A stretch of DNA of 5,255 bases, from NCBI GenBank assembly GCA_946543495.1, contig CAMNLS010000106.1, positions 1 through 5,255 of the forward strand, written 5' to 3'. This document shows, in pieces, positions 1 to 5,255 of the stretch (position 1 is the first letter of the stretch; every line of letters begins with the position of its first letter). Under the pieces are notes generated by a model, which was not told where the DNA came from, ran no database searches, and saw only the letters and a list, made by a program, of their open reading frames with translations. This DNA is from an uncultured Selenomonadales bacterium. GTDB lineage: Bacteria > Bacillota > Negativicutes > Selenomonadales > Selenomonadaceae. The position numbers and the translations under genes were made by a program.

Positions 1-2
1 GG

Positions 3-737
3 GCGCGGCGAGCCGTCACGGGACAATATGCCATTGAAAATTTCGGCGCGGAAGTTGTCATACTCGACGACGGCTATCAGCATTGGCAAGTTATTCGCGA
101 CTTGGATATTCTTTTAATCGACGCGGTGTCCGTCTTCGGCAATGGGCACTTGTTGCCGCGCGGCACTCTTCGCGAGTCGATGTCACATATCAGCCGCGCT
201 GATGTTTGCTTGATGACTAAGGTTGACCAAGCCCGCGAAGGCTCCTGCGAACTTATCCGCAAGACCGTCCGCAAATACAATTCCACCGCGCAGATTGTCG
301 AGAGCATTCACGAGCCGCGTTGCCTTATTCCGCTTGCCGATTGGTCGACTGATTTGGCGGGCGACGGTATCAGCGTTGAAACGATTAACGGGCGCAAAGT
401 TATGGCGGTATCGGCTATTGGTAATCCGGCGTCGTTTGAAAGGACGTTACGTGACTTAGGCGCGGAAATTATTTCAAGCCTGCGATACCCCGACCACCAC
501 GACTATACGATTATGGAGATGGAAGACATCTTGCGGCAAGCTGATTCGTTCGCGGCGGAAATGATTATCGTCACGGAGAAGGACGCCGTTAAAATCCCCG
601 ACGAGGTTGCAGAGGAGAATTGGAACATTCCGATTTACGTTATAAGCGTCGAGGTTAAGTTTCAGACGGGCGCGGACGACTTCAAAAAGCTTTTGCGCGA
701 CAGATTGGAGGCTAAGGTCAGAGGGGGAGCCAAATGA
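3..737 (+). CDS. lpxK: Tetraacyldisaccharide 4'-kinase (LpxK), 5'-truncated by window edge
   Basis: LpxK transfers the ATP gamma-phosphate to the 4' position of the tetraacyldisaccharide 1-phosphate precursor, giving lipid IVA at the inner face of the cytoplasmic membrane. The reading frame is open from base 3 to the TGA at 735-737, leaving 244 residues. Family members are usually about 310-380 residues, so the N-terminal part with the P-loop is missing. Visible family hallmarks, numbered from base 3, are the LDDGYQH motif at 21-27 (DDGFQH in most homologues, containing catalytic acidic residues), PRGTLRE followed by SRAD and TKVD, an AIGNP segment, YPDHH at 162-166 and TEKDAVK from 191. The family's usual REP is RES here. 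An internal TTG at 102 is open but falls after the DDGYQH motif, so it is not the true start. The stop overlaps the next gene's ATG (ATGA), which suggests translational coupling. The gene implies an LPS-type outer membrane. Confidence 0.95.
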   Translation, partial: ARRAVTGQYAIENFGAEVVILDDGYQHWQVIRDLDILLIDAVSVFGNGHLLPRGTLRESMSHISRADVCLMTKVDQAREGSCELIRKTVRKYNSTAQIVESIHEPRCLIPLADWSTDLAGDGISVETINGRKVMAVSAIGNPASFERTLRDLGAEIISSLRYPDHHDYTIMEMEDILRQADSFAAEMIIVTEKDAVKIPDEVAEENWNIPIYVISVEVKFQTGADDFKKLLRDRLEAKVRGGAK

Positions 738-1639
738 ACTTAAAGTACAGGGCGTTACGAAACTTAAAGGATTTGCATTGGACTAATTTTATCTTGTTGA
801 CGATAGCGGGCACGATTAATGCGTTCGGCGTTATGCTGTTCATGTATCCGGTTAAGCTTTACGATAGCGGCATTTCGGGCGTATCAATGCTACTCAATCA
901 GCTAACGCCGGAGACTTACACTCTTAGTTTGTTCTTAGTGATATTCAACGTGCCGATATTTATGTTCGGGCTGAAGAAGCAAGGCTTTGCGTTCACGGTG
1001 TATTCGGTCTTCGCGGTCGTTATATACTCGGTGGCGTCGGGGTGCCTATCAAGTTATTTTCCGCTTGACGAGGTGCCCGAATCACCGTTAGCAGGGAATG
1101 ATTTATTGTTGTGCGCTATCTTCGGCGGGACGTTATCGGGCATTGGTAGCGGCATGACGATTCGGGAAGGCGGCGCGATTGACGGCATCGACGTTTTATC
1201 AGTCATCTTCGCTAAGGGCTTAGGGTTATCGCTCGGCTCGTTCGTCATGATATTTGACACGATTCTTTATATCATCTGCGGAATCATCGTAGGCAGTTGG
1301 ATCTTGCCGCTTTATTCGATTGTGACTTACTATATCGGCTCGCAAGTCGTTGATTTCGTCGTCGAAGGTCTTGACCGTTCTAAGAGCGCGATGATTGTCA
1401 CGACTAAGGCGGAAGAAATCTCCAACGCCCTTAGCGAACAATTCCAATCGAGCGGCACGATTATAAATGCGATTGGCGGCTACTCCAAAGAGGATAAGCA
1501 GATTATTTACTTCGTTATCAATCACTTCCAGATTAACAAGCTCAAAAAGCTCGTCTACGAAATTGACAAGACGGCGTTTATCTCTCTATATGAGGTTTCT
1601 GACATCATCAAGAAAAAGCAAATCACGCACAATAAGTAA
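734..1639 (+). CDS. YitT family membrane protein (DUF161 + DUF2179)
   Basis: This 301-residue protein has the two-part layout of the YitT family. A hydrophobic N-terminal region of about 210 residues is followed by a soluble C-terminal DUF2179-like domain (about 216-295) starting after the DRSKSAMIVTT segment. Membrane segments are visible at about 18-39, 62-80, 86-105, 124-140 and 168-191, with a further weak one near 192-210. The glycine-rich segment GMTIREGGAIDGIDVLS (140-156) matches the family's RxGG...G[TI][DE][IV]L signature in its 'DG' variant form. The molecular function of the family is not established and no substrate can be assigned from sequence. The ATG overlaps the lpxK stop by 4 bases, with a G-rich Shine-Dalgarno (723-729) inside lpxK, so its expression is probably tied to that gene. 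The length is normal and the frame is intact. Confidence 0.9.
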   Translation: MNLKYRALRNLKDLHWTNFILLTIAGTINAFGVMLFMYPVKLYDSGISGVSMLLNQLTPETYTLSLFLVIFNVPIFMFGLKKQGFAFTVYSVFAVVIYSVASGCLSSYFPLDEVPESPLAGNDLLLCAIFGGTLSGIGSGMTIREGGAIDGIDVLSVIFAKGLGLSLGSFVMIFDTILYIICGIIVGSWILPLYSIVTYYIGSQVVDFVVEGLDRSKSAMIVTTKAEEISNALSEQFQSSGTIINAIGGYSKEDKQIIYFVINHFQINKLKKLVYEIDKTAFISLYEVSDIIKKKQITHNK

Positions 1640-1646
1640 GGAGGTT
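1639..1646 (+). promoter_or_regulatory. Ribosome binding site of trpS, fused to preceding stop codon
   Basis: AGGAGGTT lies 6 bases before the ATG at 1653. The last base of the upstream TAA stop (1637-1639) is also the first base of the AGGAGG core. The site fixes the trpS start and excludes the long in-frame upstream extension into the YitT gene. Confidence 0.85.
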
Positions 1647-1652
1647 CACACT

Positions 1653-2669
1653 ATGAAAATAATTTTGACAGGAGACAGACCCACGGGCAAACTTCATCTC
1701 GGACATTATGTCGGCAGTCTTCGTGAGCGCGTGCGCTTGCAGGACAGCGGCGAATTCGACGAGATTTATATAATGATAGCCGACGCCCAAGCACTCACCG
1801 ACCACGCTGGCACGCCTGCTAAGGTTCGCGAAAATATTTTGAACGTCGCGCTTGATTATCTCGCCGTAGGGCTTGACCCTGCTAAGTCGACAATCTTTAT
1901 TCAGTCGCAAATCCCGCAACTGTTCGAGCTTACGGCTTACTACATGAATATCGTCACGGTGTCGAGGCTTGAACGCAATCCGACTGTCAAAGCTGAAATC
2001 GCGCAGAAGAACTTCGAGGCGAGTATCCCCGCTGGTTTCCTTTGCTATCCTGTCAGCCAAGCCGCAGACATCACTGCCTTTGATGCTAACGTCGTTCCCG
2101 TCGGCGAAGACCAAGCCCCCATGCTTGAACAGACTCGCGAAATCGTCCGCAAGATGCATGAGCTTTACGGCGAAGGAATTTTAGTTGAGCCGGAAATCTT
2201 TTTGCCAAACAGTCAAGTTTGCAGACGACTTCCGGGCATTGACGGCAAGGCGAAGATGAGTAAGACGCTCGGCAATGCTATTTATCTTAGCGACGACAGC
2301 GCGACCCTTGCCGCGAAGATTAAGAACATGTACACCGACCCGACGCACATTAAAGTTAGCGACCCCGGACACGTTGAAGGCAACGTCGTCTTCACGTATC
2401 TTGACGCCTTCGCGACGGACACTGCCAAAGTCGCTGAGCTTAAGGAACATTATCAACGCGGCGGCTTAGGTGATGTCGTTGTCAAAAAATATCTGCGCGA
2501 AGTTCTTGAAGAGACCTTAGAGCCGATTCGCCGTCGTCATGCACAATACGAGGCGCGCCCTGATGAAGTCATGGACATTCTCAAGGAAGGCACTAAGAAG
2601 GCTCGCGCTAAGGCGTCGCAGGTTCTCAATCGCGTCAAGCGTGCAATGAAGATTGATTACTTTAGTTAA
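1653..2669 (+). CDS. trpS: Tryptophanyl-tRNA synthetase
   Basis: This is a class Ic aminoacyl-tRNA synthetase that charges tRNA-Trp with tryptophan in the cytosol (338 residues, normal for the bacterial enzyme). The Rossmann-fold HIGH signature is seen as HLGH at 15-18, inside the TGDRPTGKLHLGHYVGS-type N-terminus of the streptococcal/lactobacillal subgroup. Further family matches are QALTDHA, ALDYLAVGLDP, FIQSQIP, LERNPTVK, SQAADITAF and VPVGEDQ (the tryptophan- and ATP-binding core). The second ATP signature is KMSKT at 201-205, where most family members have KMSKS. C-terminal family blocks HYQRGGLGD and a terminal MKIDYF are present, so the gene is complete. The ATG is chosen because the protein begins exactly where homologues do and sits behind a strong AGGAGG. 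The frame stays open upstream to about 1467, but that part overlaps the YitT gene and shows no synthetase similarity. There is no T-box leader here: only 13 bases separate it from the YitT stop. Confidence 0.97.
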   Translation: MKIILTGDRPTGKLHLGHYVGSLRERVRLQDSGEFDEIYIMIADAQALTDHAGTPAKVRENILNVALDYLAVGLDPAKSTIFIQSQIPQLFELTAYYMNIVTVSRLERNPTVKAEIAQKNFEASIPAGFLCYPVSQAADITAFDANVVPVGEDQAPMLEQTREIVRKMHELYGEGILVEPEIFLPNSQVCRRLPGIDGKAKMSKTLGNAIYLSDDSATLAAKIKNMYTDPTHIKVSDPGHVEGNVVFTYLDAFATDTAKVAELKEHYQRGGLGDVVVKKYLREVLEETLEPIRRRHAQYEARPDEVMDILKEGTKKARAKASQVLNRVKRAMKIDYFS

Positions 2670-2676
2670 GGAGGTT
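2669..2676 (+). promoter_or_regulatory. Ribosome binding site of the lipoprotein gene, fused to trpS stop
   Basis: AGGAGGTT begins on the last base of the trpS TAA (2667-2669) and lies 6 bases before the GTG at 2683. It repeats the arrangement in front of trpS. It decides for the GTG start over an in-frame TTG at 2653 that lies inside trpS. Confidence 0.82.
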
Positions 2677-2682
2677 CATAGC

Positions 2683-3894
2683 GTGAAGAAATTTTTTAGC
2701 CTAGTATTAATCGTAACGTTGATATTGTCGTTGACTGCCTGCGCGGACGCCGCTAATAAGTCGAAGGTAAAATTTAAGAAGAGCCAACTCAAGAAGCTTG
2801 AACTCGTCGAGGCACCTAAACACGGCTTGCCAATGATTGTCCTGCGCGAAGATTATTCCGACGTTCCGATTTTCGGGGAGCCTGTCGCCACGCAAGGACA
2901 GATGGTTAACTACATCAAGAAGCGCAATCCGAATCCGAAGATTAACTGCACCGTTGAACAGCTCGTCAACCTTTACTACGTCGAAGGAGATCGCGAAGGC
3001 ATTCGACCCGACATCACTATTTGTCAAGCGATTAAGGAGACGGGCATTTGGGGCTACGGCGGAGACGTTATCCCCGAACAAAATAATTATTGCGGCTTAG
3101 GCACGACGGGCGGCGGCGTCAAAGGCGCGTTCTTCGATACGCCTCAACTCGGAGTTCGTGCGCATGTTCAACATTTGCTTGCTTACACGTCGAAGCGTCC
3201 GCCGCGTGTGGAGATTGTCGACCCGCGTTATGAGTTGATACAAAAGTTCCGCCCGCAAATCTTTGGCAAGCTCACCAAGTGGACGGAGCTCAACGGCGTG
3301 TGGGCTGTGCCGGGTCATCACTACGGCGAAGACATTTTGAACTTGTGGATACAAGCGCAAATGCCCGACGGTAGCGACGCTTCCCTTGAGGCGGCGGACT
3401 TGAAAGTTTTGCTTGAAGACGACAAGGCGGCGGCTCGTGTTTATCGCGGGATAGTCAACATGGAGCGCGAAAATTTCTACGACGCGGAAGATGACTTCAA
3501 AGCGGCTCTTGAGGTTGAGTCTGAACTTAAGGAGGCTCTCTTCAACTTGGCTCTTACACAAGAAAGCCTTTTGCATCTCGACGACGCCATTAAAACTTAT
3601 GACAAGCTTTTGACGGTCGATGATAGATTTGTTGACGGCTGGTATAATCGCGGGCGGCTTAAGCTCATCAAGAACGATTACGCGGGCGCAATAGCTGACT
3701 TTAAATCATCACTTGCGATTGAGACGATTAACCCCGACGCTTACAACGACATTGCCATTGCCTACTTCAAGCAAAAGAAATATGAGGACGCTTGGTTGAA
3801 CATTCAAAAAGCCGCCGCGCAGTCCACCACTAATCCAGTTGTCAAAGAGAACTACGAAAAATTTGCGGCTTGCGTCAAAGTCAAGAAGAAATAA
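2683..3894 (+). CDS. Lipoprotein with glucosaminidase (GH73-like) domain and four TPR repeats
   Basis: This is a 403-residue predicted envelope lipoprotein starting at GTG. The N-terminus is a type II signal peptide: KK at 2-3, a hydrophobic stretch at 4-17 and the lipobox LTAC with Cys20 as the expected lipidation site. A linker of about 60 residues leads into a domain at about 80-220 that resembles the mannosyl-glycoprotein endo-beta-N-acetylglucosaminidase family (peptidoglycan glucosaminidases). It has QAIKETG with Glu119 as the likely catalytic acid, NNYCGLGTTGGG, FDTPQLGVRAHVQHL and a LNGVWAVPGHHYGEDIL block typical of this family's C-terminal part. Four consecutive 34-residue TPR units follow at about 249-282, 283-316, 317-350 and 351-384, then a lysine-rich tail. 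Likely role: peptidoglycan cleavage or binding at the cell surface or in the periplasm, with the TPRs recruiting a partner. The inner or outer membrane location is unknown. It is the last gene of the lpxK-yitT-trpS operon. Domain assignment is fairly sure, enzymatic activity less so. Confidence 0.85.
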   Translation: MKKFFSLVLIVTLILSLTACADAANKSKVKFKKSQLKKLELVEAPKHGLPMIVLREDYSDVPIFGEPVATQGQMVNYIKKRNPNPKINCTVEQLVNLYYVEGDREGIRPDITICQAIKETGIWGYGGDVIPEQNNYCGLGTTGGGVKGAFFDTPQLGVRAHVQHLLAYTSKRPPRVEIVDPRYELIQKFRPQIFGKLTKWTELNGVWAVPGHHYGEDILNLWIQAQMPDGSDASLEAADLKVLLEDDKAAARVYRGIVNMERENFYDAEDDFKAALEVESELKEALFNLALTQESLLHLDDAIKTYDKLLTVDDRFVDGWYNRGRLKLIKNDYAGAIADFKSSLAIETINPDAYNDIAIAYFKQKKYEDAWLNIQKAAAQSTTNPVVKENYEKFAACVKVKKK

Positions 3895-3914
3895 TTTCGG
3901 GCAAAAAATTTTTC

Positions 3915-3950
3915 AACCGTTCAGCAATTTGCTTGAGCGGTTTTTATTTT
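3915..3950 (+). terminator. Rho-independent terminator of the lpxK-lipoprotein operon
   Basis: AACCGTTCA and TTGAGCGGTT pair to form a hairpin with one G-T wobble. An inner GCA/TGC can extend it with a bulge. It is followed at once by TTTTTATTTT. It starts 20 bases after the lipoprotein stop, which is the expected place for the end of the operon. An A6T5 tract lies just upstream (3905-3914). Confidence 0.82.
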
Positions 3951-3957
3951 GTATAAT
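3929..3957 (+). promoter_or_regulatory. Predicted sigma-70/sigma-A promoter for the aminotransferase gene
   Basis: A perfect TATAAT -10 box lies at 3952-3957. With the preferred 17-base spacer, the -35 position is TTGCTT (3929-3934), a weak match (TTG only). The A/T tract at 3904-3914 would sit about 50-60 bases before the predicted start near 3964, where an UP element could compensate. The resulting leader would be only about 20 bases. The -35 element lies inside the preceding terminator hairpin. The call rests mainly on the -10 box and its position. Confidence 0.6.
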
Positions 3958-3971
3958 GCAAAGAAACTTTT

Positions 3972-3977
3972 GGAGGT
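3972..3977 (+). promoter_or_regulatory. Ribosome binding site deciding the TTG start of the aminotransferase
   Basis: GGAGGT ends 7 bases before the TTG at 3985. The first ATG in frame (4003) would be about 25 bases away, too far for this site. An in-frame TTG at 3949 overlaps the -10 box and would lie upstream of the predicted transcript start. Confidence 0.75.
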
Positions 3978-3984
3978 TGAGACT

Positions 3985-5145
3985 TTGAAATTTGCAAGAC
4001 GCATGGAACATTTCGGCGAGGGAATATTCTCAAGGCTTGCCGCTATGAAGCAACAAAAAATTTCAGCGGGCAAAGAAGTCATAGATTTATCAATCGGCGC
4101 ACCGAACATACCGCCGCCCGCGCACGTCATGAAAGTTTTATCGGAGGAGGCACTCAAGCCGCAGAATTATGTTTACGCGGTAACCGACACCCGCGAACTA
4201 CTCAACGAGGCGAGCGATTGGTATCGTCGCCGCTATGGTGTGGAGCTTGACCCCGCGTCGGAAGTTTGTTCGCTGTTTGGTTCGCAAGAGGGCTTGTCTC
4301 ACATTGCCTTGACCTTGATTGATGACGGCGATTTAACTTTAGTTCCTGACCCGTGCTATCCCATCTTTGCTGATGGTCCGAAGATTGCCGGCTCGAAGAT
4401 TTTCTTTATGCCTCAACTACGCGAACACGATTATATCATTCAGCTTGATAAGATTCCGAGCGACGTTGCCGCCCGTGCAAAATTTATGGTCGTCTCCTAT
4501 CCAAACAACCCGACAACCGCCACTGCACCCGCTGACTTTTACGAACGATTGATTCACTTCGCTAAACGCAATGATATTATCGTTCTGCACGACAACGCCT
4601 ATAGCGAATTAGTTTTCGACGGGATACGCGGCTTGAGTTTCCTCAGCTTCAAGGGCGCGAAGGAGGTAGGCGTCGAGTTTAATTCACTGTCGAAGACTTA
4701 CGGCTTTGCGGGTGCTCGCGTTGGCTTCTGTCTAGGCAATAGGGAATTCGTCAAGCAATTTAAGCTCCTTAAAAGCAACATAGACTATGGGCTATTCTTG
4801 CCGATTCAAAAGGCGGCGATTGCAGCGTTGCAAAGTCCACAGGAAGTCATTGACAAGACGCGCGCGGCTTACGTTGAACGGCGCGATGCTTTGGTTGACG
4901 GCTTGAACGCGGCGGGCTGGCGAATGGATAAACCAAAGGCGACAATGTTTGTTTGGGCACCCGTTCCGAAGAGTTTCAGCACGTCGAAGGAATTCGTTGA
5001 GACCTTACTGGAAAAATCTAATGTACTCGTAACGCCTGGCAATGCATTTGGCGCAAGTGGCGAAGGTTTCGTAAGAATGGCACTTGTTCAGACCGTCGAC
5101 ACGATGAAGAAGGTTGCCGCGCAGGTTAGACAAACGCTTGAATAA
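3985..5145 (+). CDS. Class I/II PLP-dependent aminotransferase, LL-diaminopimelate aminotransferase-like
   Basis: This 386-residue cytosolic fold-type I aminotransferase has all core PLP residues. YPNNPT includes Asn175 (ring O3' contact). HDNAYSE has Asp203 (pyridine nitrogen) and Tyr206. NSLSKTYGFAGARVGF has the Schiff-base Lys237. FVRM has Arg364, the usual substrate carboxylate binder. The N-terminal FARRMEHF, the RRRYGVELDP and FGSQEGLSH blocks and the AKEVGVEFNSLSK stretch resemble DapL-type LL-diaminopimelate aminotransferases and the related MJ1391/PatA-like group. The family's GIGDPD is SIGAPN (36-41) here, and the usual Gly-Leu-x-x-Leu-Arg segment is altered near 64-72. Substrate is therefore uncertain: diaminopimelate pathway, alanine/methionine or aromatic amino acids are all possible. 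The TTG start is chosen for its Shine-Dalgarno spacing and because homologues begin with this FARRME segment. It is a monocistronic unit between two terminators. Confidence 0.9.
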   Translation: MKFARRMEHFGEGIFSRLAAMKQQKISAGKEVIDLSIGAPNIPPPAHVMKVLSEEALKPQNYVYAVTDTRELLNEASDWYRRRYGVELDPASEVCSLFGSQEGLSHIALTLIDDGDLTLVPDPCYPIFADGPKIAGSKIFFMPQLREHDYIIQLDKIPSDVAARAKFMVVSYPNNPTTATAPADFYERLIHFAKRNDIIVLHDNAYSELVFDGIRGLSFLSFKGAKEVGVEFNSLSKTYGFAGARVGFCLGNREFVKQFKLLKSNIDYGLFLPIQKAAIAALQSPQEVIDKTRAAYVERRDALVDGLNAAGWRMDKPKATMFVWAPVPKSFSTSKEFVETLLEKSNVLVTPGNAFGASGEGFVRMALVQTVDTMKKVAAQVRQTLE

Positions 5146-5162
5146 AATTTTACGCACACGAA

Positions 5163-5191
5163 AAAAGCCGTATTATTGAAATACGGCTTTT
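5163..5191. terminator. Bidirectional rho-independent terminator
   Basis: AAAAGCCGTATT (5163-5174) pairs perfectly with AATACGGCTTTT (5180-5191) around a 5-base loop. The A run starting at 5161 becomes a U run when read from the minus strand, and the T run serves the plus strand. It starts 18 bases after the aminotransferase stop and lies 12 bases beyond the 3' end of the convergent tRNA-Trp, so it can end both transcripts. Confidence 0.9.
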
Positions 5192-5202
5192 AAATTTCTA
5201 CA

Positions 5203-5255
5203 TGGCAGGGGCAGAAGGACTTGAACCCTCAGCCTACGGTTTTGGAGACCGTTGC
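5203..5255 (-). tRNA. trnW: tRNA-Trp (anticodon CCA), 3' part only
   Basis: The reverse complement contains an anticodon stem ACGGT/ACCGT enclosing the 7-base loop CTCCAAA, giving anticodon CCA (5243-5245 on the plus strand), which reads UGG. The T arm is GAGGG-TTCAAGT-CCTTC. The acceptor 3' strand TGCCCCT with discriminator G and an encoded CCA (5203-5205) matches the usual tRNA-Trp AGGGGCA/TGCCCCT acceptor. The D arm and the 5' acceptor strand lie beyond the window edge. It is convergent with the aminotransferase gene. No secE follows it on its own strand, although tRNA-Trp precedes secE-nusG in many bacteria. Confidence 0.95.

Noticed and set aside
1467..1652. In-frame N-terminal extension of TrpS
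   Set aside because: The frame is open but overlaps the YitT C-terminus. The sequence is Ser/Arg/Thr-rich and unlike any synthetase, and the ATG at 1653 has the strong ribosome binding site and the family N-terminus.
1623..2159. A 178-codon open frame on the minus strand opposite trpS
   Set aside because: It lies wholly antisense to the clearly conserved trpS, its translation shows no recognisable family features, and no ribosome binding site was evident. The codon bias of the real gene readily leaves such open antisense frames.
3528..3540. AAGGAGG-like sequence inside the lipoprotein gene as a possible internal start
   Set aside because: No in-frame start codon at a suitable distance opens a plausible product, and the TPR repeats run across it without interruption.
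3097..3576. A 159-codon open frame on the minus strand opposite the lipoprotein gene
   Set aside because: It is antisense to a gene with signal peptide, domain and TPR periodicity. The predicted product is a basic, featureless sequence, so it is a shadow frame.
3427..3834. Tandem DNA repeats in the 3' half of the lipoprotein gene
   Set aside because: The periodicity is at protein level only (34-residue TPR units). The DNA of the units is divergent, so it is not a recent tandem duplication.
3895..3984. Riboswitch or small RNA in the 90-base gap before the aminotransferase
   Set aside because: The gap is fully used by the terminator, the -10 box and a leader of only about 20 bases. There is no room for an aptamer and no conserved motif is visible.
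1..5255. Mobile element, phage, CRISPR or defence island
   Set aside because: There are no transposase or integrase genes, terminal inverted repeats or direct repeat arrays. The tRNA 3' end shows no attachment-site duplicate within the window, and base composition looks even throughout.

Overview
The window looks like an ordinary chromosomal segment of a Gram-negative-walled Firmicute, most likely a member of the Negativicutes (Selenomonas/Veillonella relatives). Four things suggest this: a lipid A biosynthesis kinase (LpxK, needed only with an LPS outer membrane); a tryptophanyl-tRNA synthetase whose sequence closely follows the streptococcal/lactobacillal type; strong AAGGAGG ribosome binding sites with frequent GTG/TTG starts; and a Firmicute-type YitT membrane protein. 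The lineage is inferred from protein resemblance, not from a marker gene.

Layout, left to right. Positions 3-737 hold the C-terminal two thirds of lpxK, cut by the window edge. It overlaps by 4 bases a YitT-family membrane protein (734-1639). After 13 bases comes trpS (1653-2669), and after another 13 bases a lipoprotein with a glucosaminidase domain and four TPR repeats (2683-3894). These four genes form one tightly packed plus-strand operon that ends at a hairpin terminator near 3915-3950. A consensus TATAAT box lies directly behind the terminator and probably starts a separate transcript for a class I/II PLP aminotransferase related to LL-diaminopimelate aminotransferase (TTG start at 3985, end 5145). 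A 12-bp-stem terminator at 5163-5191 has A and T tracts on both sides. It separates this gene from a convergent tRNA-Trp (anticodon CCA), of which only the 3' part (5203-5255, minus strand) is inside the window.

How the genes fit together: lpxK, the lipoprotein and perhaps the YitT protein share an envelope theme. trpS is a translation gene carried in the same transcript, and the aminotransferase probably serves amino-acid metabolism. No mobile element, CRISPR array, phage gene or defence system is visible, and no stretch longer than 90 bases lacks a gene. I found no undescribed system here. The points worth a second look are a stop codon built into a repeated ribosome-binding-site module, an overlapping terminator and promoter, a KMSKT instead of KMSKS signature in TrpS, the glucosaminidase-TPR lipoprotein architecture, and altered conserved motifs in the aminotransferase.
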